38,878 nt of DNA. It comes from Shewanella metallivivens (GTDB lineage Bacteria > Pseudomonadota > Gammaproteobacteria > Enterobacterales > Shewanellaceae). Made by a program: the position numbers and the translations under genes. The stretch lies in contig NZ_JAQQPZ010000015.1 in NCBI RefSeq assembly GCF_028750675.1, forward strand, positions 415,045-453,922. The letters are read 5' to 3'. The notes below the pieces were generated by a model, which searched no databases, was not told the origin of the DNA, and saw only the letters and a program-made list of their open reading frames with translations. Shown here piece by piece: positions 8,879 through 17,271 of the stretch (position 1 is its first letter; the number at the start of each line of letters is the position of its first letter).

Positions 8879-9880
8879 ATGATGTTGCAAATTTTTTCTG
8901 ATTTAGCAACGTGGCTCACTTACGGGATATTTAACTTAGATCCCAATACCAAGCTTGCTGATGCGGTTCATTTCTTTATTGAAGATACCACTAAGATTTT
9001 TGCGTTACTGATATTGATGATTTACGTCATCGCACTGGTTAGGGCCTCACTGAATGTTGAACGTGTGAGAGACTATTTGGCCGGTAAAAATCGATTTGTC
9101 GGCTATTTTATGGGTTCGGTTTTTGGCTCTGTCACGCCTTTCTGCTCTTGTTCGAGTATTCCTGTCTTTTTAGGTTTCACCTCAGCAGGGATCCCGGTTG
9201 GGATCACCATGGCTTTTTTGATTACCTCACCATTGATCAACGAAGTGGCGATTTTGTTGCTAATTAGCCTCCTTGGTTGGAAATTCACCGTGATTTATGT
9301 GGCTGTGGGTATGTCGGTTGGCATATTAGCGGGGGCATTTTTAGATGCCATTCACGCAGAGCGCTGGTTGCAATCTTTTGCGGCTAAAGCACTAGAGAGG
9401 GGCCAAGCACAAACGAATACGGGTCAGCCTAATGAGGCCACATCTGCCTCGTTGACATTAGCTGAGCGCCATCAATTTGCTAAAAATGAGATGCTAGAAA
9501 TATTTGGCCGGGTATGGAAATGGGTCATTATTGGGGTTGGGCTGGGCGCTGCACTCCATGGTTTTGTTCCCAACGGCTGGATTGAAGCCCATTTAGGCAA
9601 TGGTCAATGGTGGTCTGTGCCAGCCGCTGTATTGGTGGGGATTCCGTTGTATTCAAATGCCACAGGGGTTATCCCTATCATGGAAAGCCTTATTATCAAT
9701 GGTCTGCCTATTGGCACCACATTGGCATTTTGTATGGCTACGGTTGCCGCCAGCTTTCCTGAGTTCATCTTACTGAAGCAAGTCATGCAATGGCGCTTAT
9801 TGATGATAGTATTTAGTATTTTGCTGATTTCATTTACCTTTATTGGTTGGATATTCAATATCATTAGCCCCATGTTATAG
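8879..9880 (+). CDS. arsP: ArsP organoarsenical efflux permease (DUF318 family)
   Basis: A 333-residue membrane permease. ArsP proteins expel trivalent organoarsenicals such as methylarsenite and trivalent roxarsone. Signature TPFCSCSSIPVFLGF at about 87-101 carries Cys89 and Cys91, in the cysteine motif that is conserved and needed in characterised ArsP. The family repeat is visible: SSIPVFLGFTSAGIPVGITMAFLITSPLINEVA in the first half and a related VGIPLYSNATGVIPIMESL...GLPIGTTLAFCMATVAASFPE in the second, linked by a polar loop near 165-205. AAGGCGG at 8868-8874 is the ribosome-binding site. It is transcribed away from arsB with its own operator-like palindrome. With arsEFG it points to organoarsenicals as the real challenge. 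DUF318 proteins also exist outside ars loci, so context matters. Confidence 0.88.
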   Translation: MMLQIFSDLATWLTYGIFNLDPNTKLADAVHFFIEDTTKIFALLILMIYVIALVRASLNVERVRDYLAGKNRFVGYFMGSVFGSVTPFCSCSSIPVFLGFTSAGIPVGITMAFLITSPLINEVAILLLISLLGWKFTVIYVAVGMSVGILAGAFLDAIHAERWLQSFAAKALERGQAQTNTGQPNEATSASLTLAERHQFAKNEMLEIFGRVWKWVIIGVGLGAALHGFVPNGWIEAHLGNGQWWSVPAAVLVGIPLYSNATGVIPIMESLIINGLPIGTTLAFCMATVAASFPEFILLKQVMQWRLLMIVFSILLISFTFIGWIFNIISPML

Positions 9881-9986
9881 CGGCTAAAAATGTCGTTCAG
9901 GGTGATTGCGTGTGATAGCTCTCTTTTTACCCTAGCGCTTAGCTGCTATGCTTAGCGATGAAATATTTGCTAACAATGAGAGCCTA

Positions 9987-10358
9987 ATGGACCAATCTGC
10001 TTTTTTAGATGCAATGAATATTACTCGTTGGCGCAGTGCTGATAAGCCGATAAAACCCTATCTTGTGTTACACGATCTTGACGCGGATCTTTCAGATGAG
10101 ACATTCATTGCTGATGTATTGCGGTTATTGAACGTGAAAATGGAAGATTGTGAATTTGATTGTGAAATGGTGAAAGGCCCTCAAGTGGTTTGGGATATGC
10201 GTAAAGTAAAAGTCAGACCGCGAGTGGCGTGGATTGTCAGTGCGCCTTTAAGTGAGCTACCTGTTAACCCGCAAGAGAAGCGTCAGCTTTGGCAGCAAAT
10301 TAGCCAGTATCTTAATAAGCAGCAGACTACAAATGGCGGCCATAATGCACAACACTGA
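9987..10358 (+). CDS. holD: DNA polymerase III psi subunit
   Basis: A 123-residue subunit of the clamp-loader complex that links chi to tau/gamma and, through chi, to SSB. Recognition rests on the N-terminal pattern LDAMNITRW, like E. coli LQQLGITQW (the psi segment that contacts the clamp loader), on the C-terminal ALWQQI-like ROLWQQI region near the end (here RQLWQQISQYL), and on the conserved holD-rimI pairing. Psi diverges fast, so similarity is modest. The ATG at 9987 is chosen over one at 9948 because the N-terminus then aligns with E. coli and GAGAG lies a few bases upstream. It overlaps rimI by 14 bases and lies just outside the arsenic island. Confidence 0.82.
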   Translation: MDQSAFLDAMNITRWRSADKPIKPYLVLHDLDADLSDETFIADVLRLLNVKMEDCEFDCEMVKGPQVVWDMRKVKVRPRVAWIVSAPLSELPVNPQEKRQLWQQISQYLNKQQTTNGGHNAQH

Positions 10359-10800
10359 AGCCTATAGTGTTATTCATCTGAGTATTGATGATGTGGATGA
10401 TATGGTCTCCATTGAAAACCAAGCTCATACTCACCCCTGGACTAAGGCTGTCATTGCAGATTGTTTTGGGCCTTTGTATCGAACTATCGGCATTAAGCAG
10501 CAGGGCCAGTTATTAGGCTTTGCGATTGTGCAGCAAATTATTGATGAAGCGACTTTGCTTGATATTTGTGTGGCACCAGCCTATCAAGGCCAAGGATTTG
10601 GGTTATTACTTATTCGACACCTTCTGAGCGAAGCGAAACAAGCAGAGGCTGTTGTGATGATGTTAGAGGTACGTGAGTCAAATACCTCTGCCAAAGGGTT
10701 GTACGAGAAAGTGGGCTTTAGAGAGTCCGGTCGACGCAAAAACTATTATCAAACCAGTAATGGTAATGAAGATGCGATTTTGATGGATAAGCCCTTATAA
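10345..10800 (+). CDS. rimI: Ribosomal protein S18 alanine N-acetyltransferase
   Basis: A 151-residue GNAT enzyme that acetylates the N-terminal alanine of S18 using acetyl-CoA. Visible features are the acetyl-CoA loop (VAPAYQGQGFGLLLIRHL, about residues 73-90), the LEVRESNTSAKGLYEKVGF motif typical of RimI, and the C-terminal RRKNYYQTSNGNEDAILM. Length fits E. coli RimI (148). The ATG at 10345 (MHNTEAY) is chosen for length and a GGCGG 5 bases upstream; ATG 10333 is possible, and a start at 10252 would add 31 foreign residues. Its start lies inside holD, so translation is probably coupled. A strong bidirectional terminator follows. Confidence 0.93.
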   Translation: MHNTEAYSVIHLSIDDVDDMVSIENQAHTHPWTKAVIADCFGPLYRTIGIKQQGQLLGFAIVQQIIDEATLLDICVAPAYQGQGFGLLLIRHLLSEAKQAEAVVMMLEVRESNTSAKGLYEKVGFRESGRRKNYYQTSNGNEDAILMDKPL

Positions 10801-10836
10801 GCTTTATTTGTCGCCTACTTCGATATTGCAGACATA

Positions 10837-10865
10837 AAAAAACAGCGCTTAATGCGCTGTTTTTT
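10837..10865. terminator. Bidirectional terminator between rimI and lipA
   Basis: Perfect 12-bp stem AAAAAACAGCGC / GCGCTGTTTTTT with a TTAAT loop gives a T tract on either strand. It serves the convergent rimI (+) and lipA (-). Confidence 0.93.
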
Positions 10866-10887
10866 ATTGGTCAATTTCAGTAACTGG

Positions 10888-11853
10888 TTATTTCACTTCT
10901 TTACCTTGAGCTTGTAAGTCTGCATGGTAGCTTGAACGAACCAAAGGTCCACAAGCTGCATGAGTAAAGCCTATTTCATCAGCAAGCGCCTTTAACTCAT
11001 CAAACTCTGCTGGCGGCACGTAGCGCTCAACTGGCAAGTGGAATTTAGATGGTTGTAAGTATTGGCCTAGCGTGAGCATTTCTACATTATGTGCACGTAA
11101 ATCGCGTAACACTTGAGCGATTTCTTCGTTAGTTTCACCCAGACCCATCATTAATCCTGACTTAGTCGGTACATTTGGATGGCGTTCTTTAAAACGTTTA
11201 AGTAAGTCTAACGACCACTGATAGTTAGCCCCAGGACGGGCTTTACGGTAATGCGCTGGCGCCGTTTCTAGGTTGTGGTTAAATACATCAGGTGGCTCAG
11301 TCGCCAAAATGTCGAGTGCGGCATCAATACGACCACGGAAATCAGGTACCAGAATTTCAATTTTGATTTCTGGGTTTAACAGGCGGATTTCGCGGATACA
11401 GTCTGCAAAATGTTGTGCGCCACCATCACGTAAGTCATCACGGTCTACTGAGGTGATAACCACGTATTTAAGCTTCATATCTCTAATCGTTTCAGCTAAT
11501 TTTACAGGCTCTTGTGCATCAGGTTTTAATGGACGGCCATGAGCAACGTCGCAAAACGGGCAACGACGAGTGCAAATTGCACCTAAAATCATAAAGGTTG
11601 CCGTGCCGTGGTTAAAACATTCTGCAAGATTAGGGCATGATGCCTCTTCACATACAGAATGTAAGCCGTTTTTGCGCAAGGCTGATTTGATATCCAGAAT
11701 ACGTTGATTTGATGCCGGTAATTTTACGCGTAACCAATCTGGTTTACGTAACATGGTTTCGCGCTCAGATGGCACCACTTTGACAGGGATCCGCGCGACT
11801 TTTTCTGCATCACGCAATTTAACACCTGGTTGTAATCTTTCAGGCCTATTCAT
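10888..11853 (-). CDS. lipA: Lipoyl synthase
   Basis: A 321-residue radical SAM enzyme that inserts two sulfurs into the octanoyl chain on lipoyl domains. Both iron-sulfur cluster sites are present at exactly the E. coli numbering: Cys68, Cys73, Cys79 (CEEASCPNLAEC, auxiliary cluster that donates sulfur) and Cys94, Cys98, Cys101 (CTRRCPFC, SAM-binding cluster). The C-terminal RSSYHA segment contributes the conserved serine ligand. Its ATG overlaps the lipB TAA by one base (TAATG), so lipB and lipA are co-translated: LipB loads octanoate and LipA finishes the cofactor. Confidence 0.98.
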   Translation of the reverse strand: MNRPERLQPGVKLRDAEKVARIPVKVVPSERETMLRKPDWLRVKLPASNQRILDIKSALRKNGLHSVCEEASCPNLAECFNHGTATFMILGAICTRRCPFCDVAHGRPLKPDAQEPVKLAETIRDMKLKYVVITSVDRDDLRDGGAQHFADCIREIRLLNPEIKIEILVPDFRGRIDAALDILATEPPDVFNHNLETAPAHYRKARPGANYQWSLDLLKRFKERHPNVPTKSGLMMGLGETNEEIAQVLRDLRAHNVEMLTLGQYLQPSKFHLPVERYVPPAEFDELKALADEIGFTHAACGPLVRSSYHADLQAQGKEVK

Positions 11854-12503
11854 TATTCTGCTAATCCTTGATGATGTGCAAGTTGTTGATAGCCCATAAT
11901 TTGGCTAAAGGTTTGGATTAATTTGTCACCGGCTTCTAGCACGGTTTGTGGTCCGCCTAAGGCTTTACATTGCACCATTTCTAAACCGGCATAACCGCAA
12001 GGATTAATACGTTGAAATGGGGCTAAATCCATGTCGACATTCAGTGCTAAACCATGGAATGAACAACCTTTACGAATACGTAGCCCTAATGAAGCGACTT
12101 TTCTTTCGTTTACATACACGCCAGGTGCATCGGCTTTGGCATAAGCTTCGATATCATATTGCGCTAACATATCGACAATACTTTGCTCAATATGATTGAC
12201 CAATTGACGTACGCCGATTTTATTACGTTTTATATCGATAAGTGGATAAACCACTAATTGGCCTGGGCCGTGATAGGTGACTTGGCCGCCACGGTCTACC
12301 TGAATTACGGGAATGTCGCCAGGGTTTAATACATGCTCACTTTTACCTGCTTGGCCTTGGGTAAATACTGGCGAGTGCTCAACGATCCACAGCTCATCAT
12401 GGCTGTTGCTGTCACGAGTGTCAGTATAGTCCTGCATGGCATGCCAAATAGACTCGTAGTCTTGCAGGCCGAGATGGCGAATGTGCAGTGTATTTGTTTG
12501 CAA
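11853..12503 (-). CDS. lipB: Octanoyl-ACP:protein N-octanoyltransferase, TTG start
   Basis: A 216-residue enzyme that moves octanoate from acyl carrier protein to lipoyl domains of E2 and GcvH. Conserved RGGQVTYHGPGQ (about 71-82), the catalytic lysine in VNERKVASLG (Lys135) and the catalytic cysteine in INPCGYAG (Cys169) are present. No ATG lies near the N-terminus. A TTG at 12503 has GGGGAG about 9 bases upstream, whereas a TTG at 12509 would be too close to it. With the 12503 start the catalytic residues fall at 135 and 169 as in E. coli, supporting this choice. It is followed by lipA with a 1-base overlap. Confidence 0.95.
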   Translation of the reverse strand: MQTNTLHIRHLGLQDYESIWHAMQDYTDTRDSNSHDELWIVEHSPVFTQGQAGKSEHVLNPGDIPVIQVDRGGQVTYHGPGQLVVYPLIDIKRNKIGVRQLVNHIEQSIVDMLAQYDIEAYAKADAPGVYVNERKVASLGLRIRKGCSFHGLALNVDMDLAPFQRINPCGYAGLEMVQCKALGGPQTVLEAGDKLIQTFSQIMGYQQLAHHQGLAE

Positions 12504-12586
12504 GGGCAACGTCTCCCCTAGGTAGATGGTGTGATTAATTCTTGAGTATTATACTCAAGTTTAACGCGAATGCTGACTCTTTTGAG

Positions 12587-12853
12587 TTACAAAACGCGTT
12601 TTACACCGTCAATAGCGGCAAGATCGGTATACGCTTTTTCAATGTGTTCTTTGCTGGTCACAGTAATTCGAATGGTCACCGAATAGTAACTGCCTTTGCT
12701 TGATGCTTTTACTGTTGGCGCATAATCACCAGGGGCAAGTTGTTGTGCTACAGCAACAACGCGATCAGCAAGTGTATCATCGGCATCACCAATCACTTTG
12801 AATGGGCATGAATTTGGAAATTCCATTACTTGGTCAAAAGTTGTATCTAACAT
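12587..12853 (-). CDS. ybeD: YbeD/DUF493 family protein
   Basis: An 88-residue cytoplasmic protein matching E. coli YbeD (UPF0250), a small ACT-like fold between dacA and lipB in many gammaproteobacteria. Recognisable pieces are FPNSCPFKVIG near 12-22, SSKGSYYSVTIRITV near 52-66 and the DGVKRVL end. The molecular role is unestablished; the conserved position suggests a link with lipoate or envelope genes, but that is inference. It lies 83 bases upstream of lipB and is separated from dacA by a terminator, so it probably has its own promoter. Confidence 0.92.
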   Translation of the reverse strand: MLDTTFDQVMEFPNSCPFKVIGDADDTLADRVVAVAQQLAPGDYAPTVKASSKGSYYSVTIRITVTSKEHIEKAYTDLAAIDGVKRVL

Positions 12854-12924
12854 TGGCTACTCAATTGGGTTGGCTATGACTTAAATATGGTGGCGATTAT
12901 ACCCGATTCAAGCCTGATAGGGCT

Positions 12925-12959
12925 GAAAAAATTAAAGCCGCACAAATGCGGCTTTAATT
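12925..12959 (-). terminator. dacA terminator
   Basis: Perfect 13-bp stem (12930-12942 with 12947-12959) with a CAAA loop, read on the minus strand and followed by TTTTTT. It lies 31 bases past the dacA stop. Confidence 0.92.
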
Positions 12960-12989
12960 GATTGATTCAACGGTAATTTACAAATCAGT

Positions 12990-14201
12990 TTATTCGAACC
13001 AACTCGCAAACATTTGCTTAAAGTAATCCATTAACTTACTAAACCAGCTGCCTTCTTCAACCTCGTTTAAGGTGACGAGTGGGAATTGGGCAATGTCTTT
13101 ACCATCAAGTTGAAAATACACACGGCCGACAACGTCACCTTTAGCCAGTGGTGCGGTCAGTTCTTTGGTTAACTCGAAGTTAGCTTGTAAATCTTTTGCT
13201 TTACCACGGTTGATGGTAATCGGCGTGTCGGTCATAACGCCTAAATCAACGGTTGCTCTGTCACCATACCAAATATTTTGCGTGACAAAAGTGTCGCCAG
13301 CTTTGTAAGGGGTAATGGTTTCAAAGAAACGGAAACCGTAGTTAAGTAGTTTTTTACTTTCAGCTTTACGAGCAGATTCACTCGCTGTGCCCATCACAAC
13401 CGTAATTAAACGCATGCCTTCGCTTGTTGCTGATGAGACGAGGTTATAACCCGCACCAGAAGTGTGACCGGTTTTAATGCCGTCAACGTTTAAGCTTTTA
13501 TCCCATAACAGGCCGTTACGGTTATATTGCTTGATGCCATTGTAAGTAAAAGACTTTTCTGAATATACACGGTATTCCTCTGGTACGTCGCGGATAAGCG
13601 CTGCACCGAGTATGGCCATGTCGTAAGCGGTGGTTTTATGATTTTCTGAATCAAGACCATGGGAGTTTTCAAAGTAGCTGTCATGCATGCCTAACTGTTT
13701 GGCCCATGAATTCATTAGGTCCACAAAAGCGCCTTCAGTACCTGCAATGTGTTCAGCCATTGCGACACAGGCATCGTTACCAGACTGAATAATGATCCCG
13801 CGGTTTAAGTCGTGTACTTTGACCGTTTTCCCCACTTCAATAAACATTTTAGATGAGTCTGGAAAGTTTTTTGACCAAGCATTTTTGGTGATGGTGACAT
13901 CATCATCTAGCGAGATATTACCTTCACGGACCTCATAACCAATCACATAGCTGGTCATCATTTTAGTTAAACTGGCAGGGTTTAAACTTTCGTAAGCATT
14001 TTCTTCGGCGATAACTCGACCTGAATTGTAATCCATTAGCACATAAGCTTTGGCGGCAACACTCGGCGCATCAGGGGTTACCATCGGGGCTCGATTAGGC
14101 GTTGGACGTGGATCGGGTTGCGGAGTGGCGGCAAGTGAAGAGAATGACACGACAGATGCAAAAAGCATTGAAGTGAGTTGAGCGGTCTTATAAGTCATCA
14201 T
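12990..14201 (-). CDS. dacA: D-alanyl-D-alanine carboxypeptidase (PBP5/6 family)
   Basis: A 403-residue low-molecular-weight penicillin-binding protein that trims the terminal D-Ala of peptidoglycan pentapeptides. A signal peptide (residues 1-25, cut near SLAA) precedes the transpeptidase-like domain with SLTK (Ser77-Lys80), SGN (140-142) and KTG (243-245), then the beta-rich PBP5 C-terminal domain. The last residues (KLMDYFKQMFASWFE) form the amphipathic helix that docks PBP5 on the inner membrane. ATGs at 14201 and 14198 cannot be told apart. It is last in the mrdA-rodA-mltB-rlpA-dacA series, though a 127-base gap after rlpA may hold a separate promoter. Confidence 0.96.
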   Translation of the reverse strand: MMTYKTAQLTSMLFASVVSFSSLAATPQPDPRPTPNRAPMVTPDAPSVAAKAYVLMDYNSGRVIAEENAYESLNPASLTKMMTSYVIGYEVREGNISLDDDVTITKNAWSKNFPDSSKMFIEVGKTVKVHDLNRGIIIQSGNDACVAMAEHIAGTEGAFVDLMNSWAKQLGMHDSYFENSHGLDSENHKTTAYDMAILGAALIRDVPEEYRVYSEKSFTYNGIKQYNRNGLLWDKSLNVDGIKTGHTSGAGYNLVSSATSEGMRLITVVMGTASESARKAESKKLLNYGFRFFETITPYKAGDTFVTQNIWYGDRATVDLGVMTDTPITINRGKAKDLQANFELTKELTAPLAKGDVVGRVYFQLDGKDIAQFPLVTLNEVEEGSWFSKLMDYFKQMFASWFE

Positions 14202-14328
14202 GAATTAGGCACGTCTCTAGTTAGTCGAAGAAAAGACAAAAAATTAATTTTAATAATTGTTAATGATTATACATGAGTAGACAATTATTTCGCATTAAGG
14301 TTCTTTCATTGAGCTTAAATGTACTGTG

Positions 14329-15147
14329 CTAAGGCACAATAAAGCTTTGTGGGTAGCCTTCTGCCTGTAATCTATCTAAGAGTTTATTTGTTAAGTGAAT
14401 TTGCTTAACTGGCCCAAGTTGTAGCCTGTGTATCCCATTAGATGAACTCACCCGTGAAGATACCGCGTATTGCGTTTCAAGCTCTCTTGCCAGCATGTTG
14501 ACCCGCAATTTATCTTTTGATGCGACCACCTGTATAAAATGGTTGTCATTGTCTTTGAGATCACTAATCACTCGCTGCTCAGCAGATGGAACATAAATGG
14601 TTTCAAGCTGAACTCTTGCCGTGCCCTTAGCTAACATGCCTAGGTGGTAGGCTCCCGCATAGGATAGATCGATAACACGACCATGATGAAACGGTCCCCT
14701 GTCGTTAACGCGGACAATAATTTGCTTGTTATTGTCTAGGTTAGTGACTTTGACATAACTTGGTAAGGGTAAATTTTTATGTGCTGCTGACATGGCATAC
14801 ATGTCATAGGTTTCACCATTTGAGGTTAAATGCCCATGAAACTTTGAGCCATACCAAGAGGCGTGGCCTTGTTCTTTAAAGCCTTTACCTGTGTCGAGTA
14901 CTTTATAGCTTTTGCCTAACACCGTATAGTCGCGATTACCTTGGCGGCTGTAGGGTTCGTATTTGGGCTGAGCATTTTTTACTAAGCTAACATCTGGCGC
15001 ATCATCAGGGTAACGATCATTATCCATTTGATAACGGCTTTTGCTTGCAGGATTTTTGCCCGCTTTACTCGCGTCATTTGATGAGCAGCTTATCACCAAC
15101 ATGCTGCACAACAAGGTGAGTAGAAGGGCGCGAATTGACATTGGCAT
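14329..15147 (-). CDS. rlpA: Septal ring lytic transglycosylase/lipoprotein RlpA
   Basis: A 272-residue outer-membrane lipoprotein. A signal peptide ends in the lipobox VISC (Cys21). The double-psi beta-barrel (about 93-185) has GHASWYGSKFHGHLTSNGE, AAHKNLPLP and VRVNDRGPFHHGRVIDLS, including the Asp and His residues of active RlpA. A C-terminal SPOR domain (about 200-272) binds denuded septal glycan. In Pseudomonas RlpA cuts such glycan; in E. coli no activity was found, so activity here is likely but not shown. It lies 10 bases after mltB and is shorter than E. coli RlpA (362), lacking part of the middle linker. Confidence 0.93.
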   Translation of the reverse strand: MPMSIRALLLTLLCSMLVISCSSNDASKAGKNPASKSRYQMDNDRYPDDAPDVSLVKNAQPKYEPYSRQGNRDYTVLGKSYKVLDTGKGFKEQGHASWYGSKFHGHLTSNGETYDMYAMSAAHKNLPLPSYVKVTNLDNNKQIIVRVNDRGPFHHGRVIDLSYAGAYHLGMLAKGTARVQLETIYVPSAEQRVISDLKDNDNHFIQVVASKDKLRVNMLARELETQYAVSSRVSSSNGIHRLQLGPVKQIHLTNKLLDRLQAEGYPQSFIVP

Positions 15148-15157
15148 ACAGGATTAC

Positions 15158-16150
15158 CTAGCGCTGATAGTGAGCATTAAGTTGCTCACTAAATTGATAA
15201 ACGGCCATGGCATATAGTGGGCTTCTGTTGTATCGGGTGATGACATAAAAGTTTTTCAGTCCTAACCAATATTCAGAAGCCTCTGGCTGATCTAATTTGA
15301 CTAAGAGTGCTTTTTGCGAAGCGTCGATATCTTGATTTTTGGCTAAACTAAGGCTCGGGCTAAGAATGTCAGAGACTTTGTAATGCAATTTTTCTTTGGT
15401 CCAGACTTTTGCCTTTGGGGCTTGGTTTGATGTGTGGTTAAGCAATAAGGCCACCGGTTGACCTTTTTGCCAACCATGTTGATGAAAGTAATTTGCCACA
15501 CTGCCAATGGCATCAGCCTTACTGGTTAACAAGTCTCTTATGCCGTCCCCATCAAAATCAACGGCATAGTGGCGGTAGCTCGACGGAATAAATTGACCAT
15601 AACCCATTGCACCGGCATATGAACCTTTTAAGGTGCTGTTATCGAGCTTTTCTTCTTTAATGAGCGCCATTAGGTTGGCGTATTCGCTACGAAAGAAGGT
15701 TGCTCGTGGCGGATAATAAAAGCCTAAGGTGTACAATGAATCTTGCACACGGTGATTACCCATGTAACCGCCATAGAAGGTTTCGATCCCTATAATAGCC
15801 ACAATAATTTGCGGGTCGACATTAAACTCGTTTGCCGCTTTATTGATGATCGCGTGGTTTTCTTTCCAAAACGCCAAGCCTTTTTCTAGACGTTTTTCGG
15901 TAAGAAAAATCGGGTAGTATTGATACCAGGGTTTGGCTTCCCATGGTTTGCTGATGGCATCGATGATGTTTTGGTCAAAAGTTGAACCCGACAAAAACGC
16001 TTCAACTTCAGCTTTGTTTGCACCTTTGTTCACTTGTTCTGTAATGAAGGCACTTTGCAATGCTTTGGGATCATTGTCTGCTGCTTGTGCATTAACAAAG
16101 AGGCTGCAAAGCAATGTCAGGCTGGCGATTTGTAATGTTGTTCTAGCCAT
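15158..16150 (-). CDS. mltB: Lytic murein transglycosylase B
   Basis: A 330-residue family-103 transglycosylase that cleaves the MurNAc-GlcNAc bond and forms 1,6-anhydro ends. The catalytic glutamate sits in AIIGIETFYGG (Glu123), followed by GSYAGAMGYGQFIPSSY and the DFDGDGIRDL loop with EF-hand-like acidic residues. The N-terminus is a standard signal peptide ending AQA-A (about residue 23). The only early cysteine (Cys15, in TLLC) does not fit a lipobox, so unlike E. coli MltB this is probably a soluble periplasmic enzyme. It lies 14 bases after rodA and 10 before rlpA, in one operon for wall elongation and turnover. Confidence 0.94.
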   Translation of the reverse strand: MARTTLQIASLTLLCSLFVNAQAADNDPKALQSAFITEQVNKGANKAEVEAFLSGSTFDQNIIDAISKPWEAKPWYQYYPIFLTEKRLEKGLAFWKENHAIINKAANEFNVDPQIIVAIIGIETFYGGYMGNHRVQDSLYTLGFYYPPRATFFRSEYANLMALIKEEKLDNSTLKGSYAGAMGYGQFIPSSYRHYAVDFDGDGIRDLLTSKADAIGSVANYFHQHGWQKGQPVALLLNHTSNQAPKAKVWTKEKLHYKVSDILSPSLSLAKNQDIDASQKALLVKLDQPEASEYWLGLKNFYVITRYNRSPLYAMAVYQFSEQLNAHYQR

Positions 16151-16164
16151 GATTAACCGTATCC

Positions 16165-17271
16165 TTATCTATCGACAAATCGTCTATGTGTTTGAATGCT
16201 CATTAAAATACCAAATCCTGTCATTAGGGTTAGCATGGATGTTCCCCCATAACTAATGAGCGGAAGTGGTACGCCTACAACAGGTAGTATCCCAGATACC
16301 ATACCAATATTAACAAAAACGTATACAAAGAATGTCAGCGTGATACTGCCTGCTAATAACCTTGCAAAGCTGGTTTGTGCTTGTGAAGCAATCATTAGGC
16401 CCCGACCGATGACAAATAAATACATCGCCAGCAGTAATAAGCTCCCAATCAATCCAAACTCTTCACCAATTACCGCAAAGATAAAGTCGGTATGTCGTTC
16501 TGGCAAGAACTCTAATTGTGATTGAGTCCCATTGAGCCAACCTTTCCCCCATATTCCCCCTGAGCCGATGCCAATTTTAGACTGGATGATATGATAACCT
16601 GCACCGAGTGGGTCTTGCTCAGGATTAAATAAGGTTAATACCCGAGTGCGTTGGTAGTCATGCATTAAGAAAAACCACAAAAACGGTAAAAACATCAGCA
16701 CAGCGGCAACGGCGCCGCCGACAATTAGCCAGCTCATTCCTGACAAAAACAATACAAAGACGCCAGAGGCTGCCACTAAAATAGAGGTACCTAAGTCAGG
16801 TTGTTTAGCAATCAGTAATGTTGGGATTAATAGAATCACAACTCCGCCAGCCAAGTGGCGTTTTTTCGGGGGTAACGGAAATTTACTGATATACCAAGCC
16901 ATGGTGATCGGGAAGGCAAGTTTGATGAGCTCCGAGGGTTGAAACTCCATAAAACCTAAATTGAGCCAACGCTGGGCGCCTTTATTGATGGTTCCAAATA
17001 ATTCAACGCCAATGAGTAACACCACCCCAGCTAAATAAATGGGTAGTGCCCAACGTCGGAGTAATTCGGGGTTAATTTGTGCAAAACAAAACATCACCCC
17101 AAGCGACAGTGACATACGCACTAATTGGCGTTCCATCATGGCAGGGTCTTCGCCACTGGCAGAATAAATCACAAAGAGGCCAAATAACATCAATAGCAAA
17201 ATACCACTTAACAATGGAGTATCTATGTGTATTTTTTGCCAAAATGACTGTTGGTGTGGATGATTATTCAC
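16165..17271 (-). CDS. rodA: Rod-shape SEDS glycosyltransferase RodA
   Basis: A 368-residue SEDS-family peptidoglycan polymerase with about ten membrane segments, partner of PBP2 in the elongasome. Conserved blocks are GAQRWLNLGFMEFQPSE, AKQPDLGTS, the loop with QSKIGIGSGGIWGKGW, FLPERHTDFIFAV and GVPLPLISYGGTSM. A GTG at 17271 forms GTGA with the mrdA stop and makes the N-terminus (NNHPHQQSFWQK) align with E. coli RodA (MTDNPNKKTFWDK) at nearly the same length (370). An ATG at 17286 would add five residues and lies deeper in mrdA. GGGCGG precedes the GTG. Confidence 0.96.
   Translation of the reverse strand: MNNHPHQQSFWQKIHIDTPLLSGILLLMLFGLFVIYSASGEDPAMMERQLVRMSLSLGVMFCFAQINPELLRRWALPIYLAGVVLLIGVELFGTINKGAQRWLNLGFMEFQPSELIKLAFPITMAWYISKFPLPPKKRHLAGGVVILLIPTLLIAKQPDLGTSILVAASGVFVLFLSGMSWLIVGGAVAAVLMFLPFLWFFLMHDYQRTRVLTLFNPEQDPLGAGYHIIQSKIGIGSGGIWGKGWLNGTQSQLEFLPERHTDFIFAVIGEEFGLIGSLLLLAMYLFVIGRGLMIASQAQTSFARLLAGSITLTFFVYVFVNIGMVSGILPVVGVPLPLISYGGTSMLTLMTGFGILMSIQTHRRFVDR

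Noticed and set aside
6313..9873. Antisense frames over arsG, arsB and arsP
   Set aside because: These are shadows of membrane-protein codons in other frames, without initiation signals or known families.
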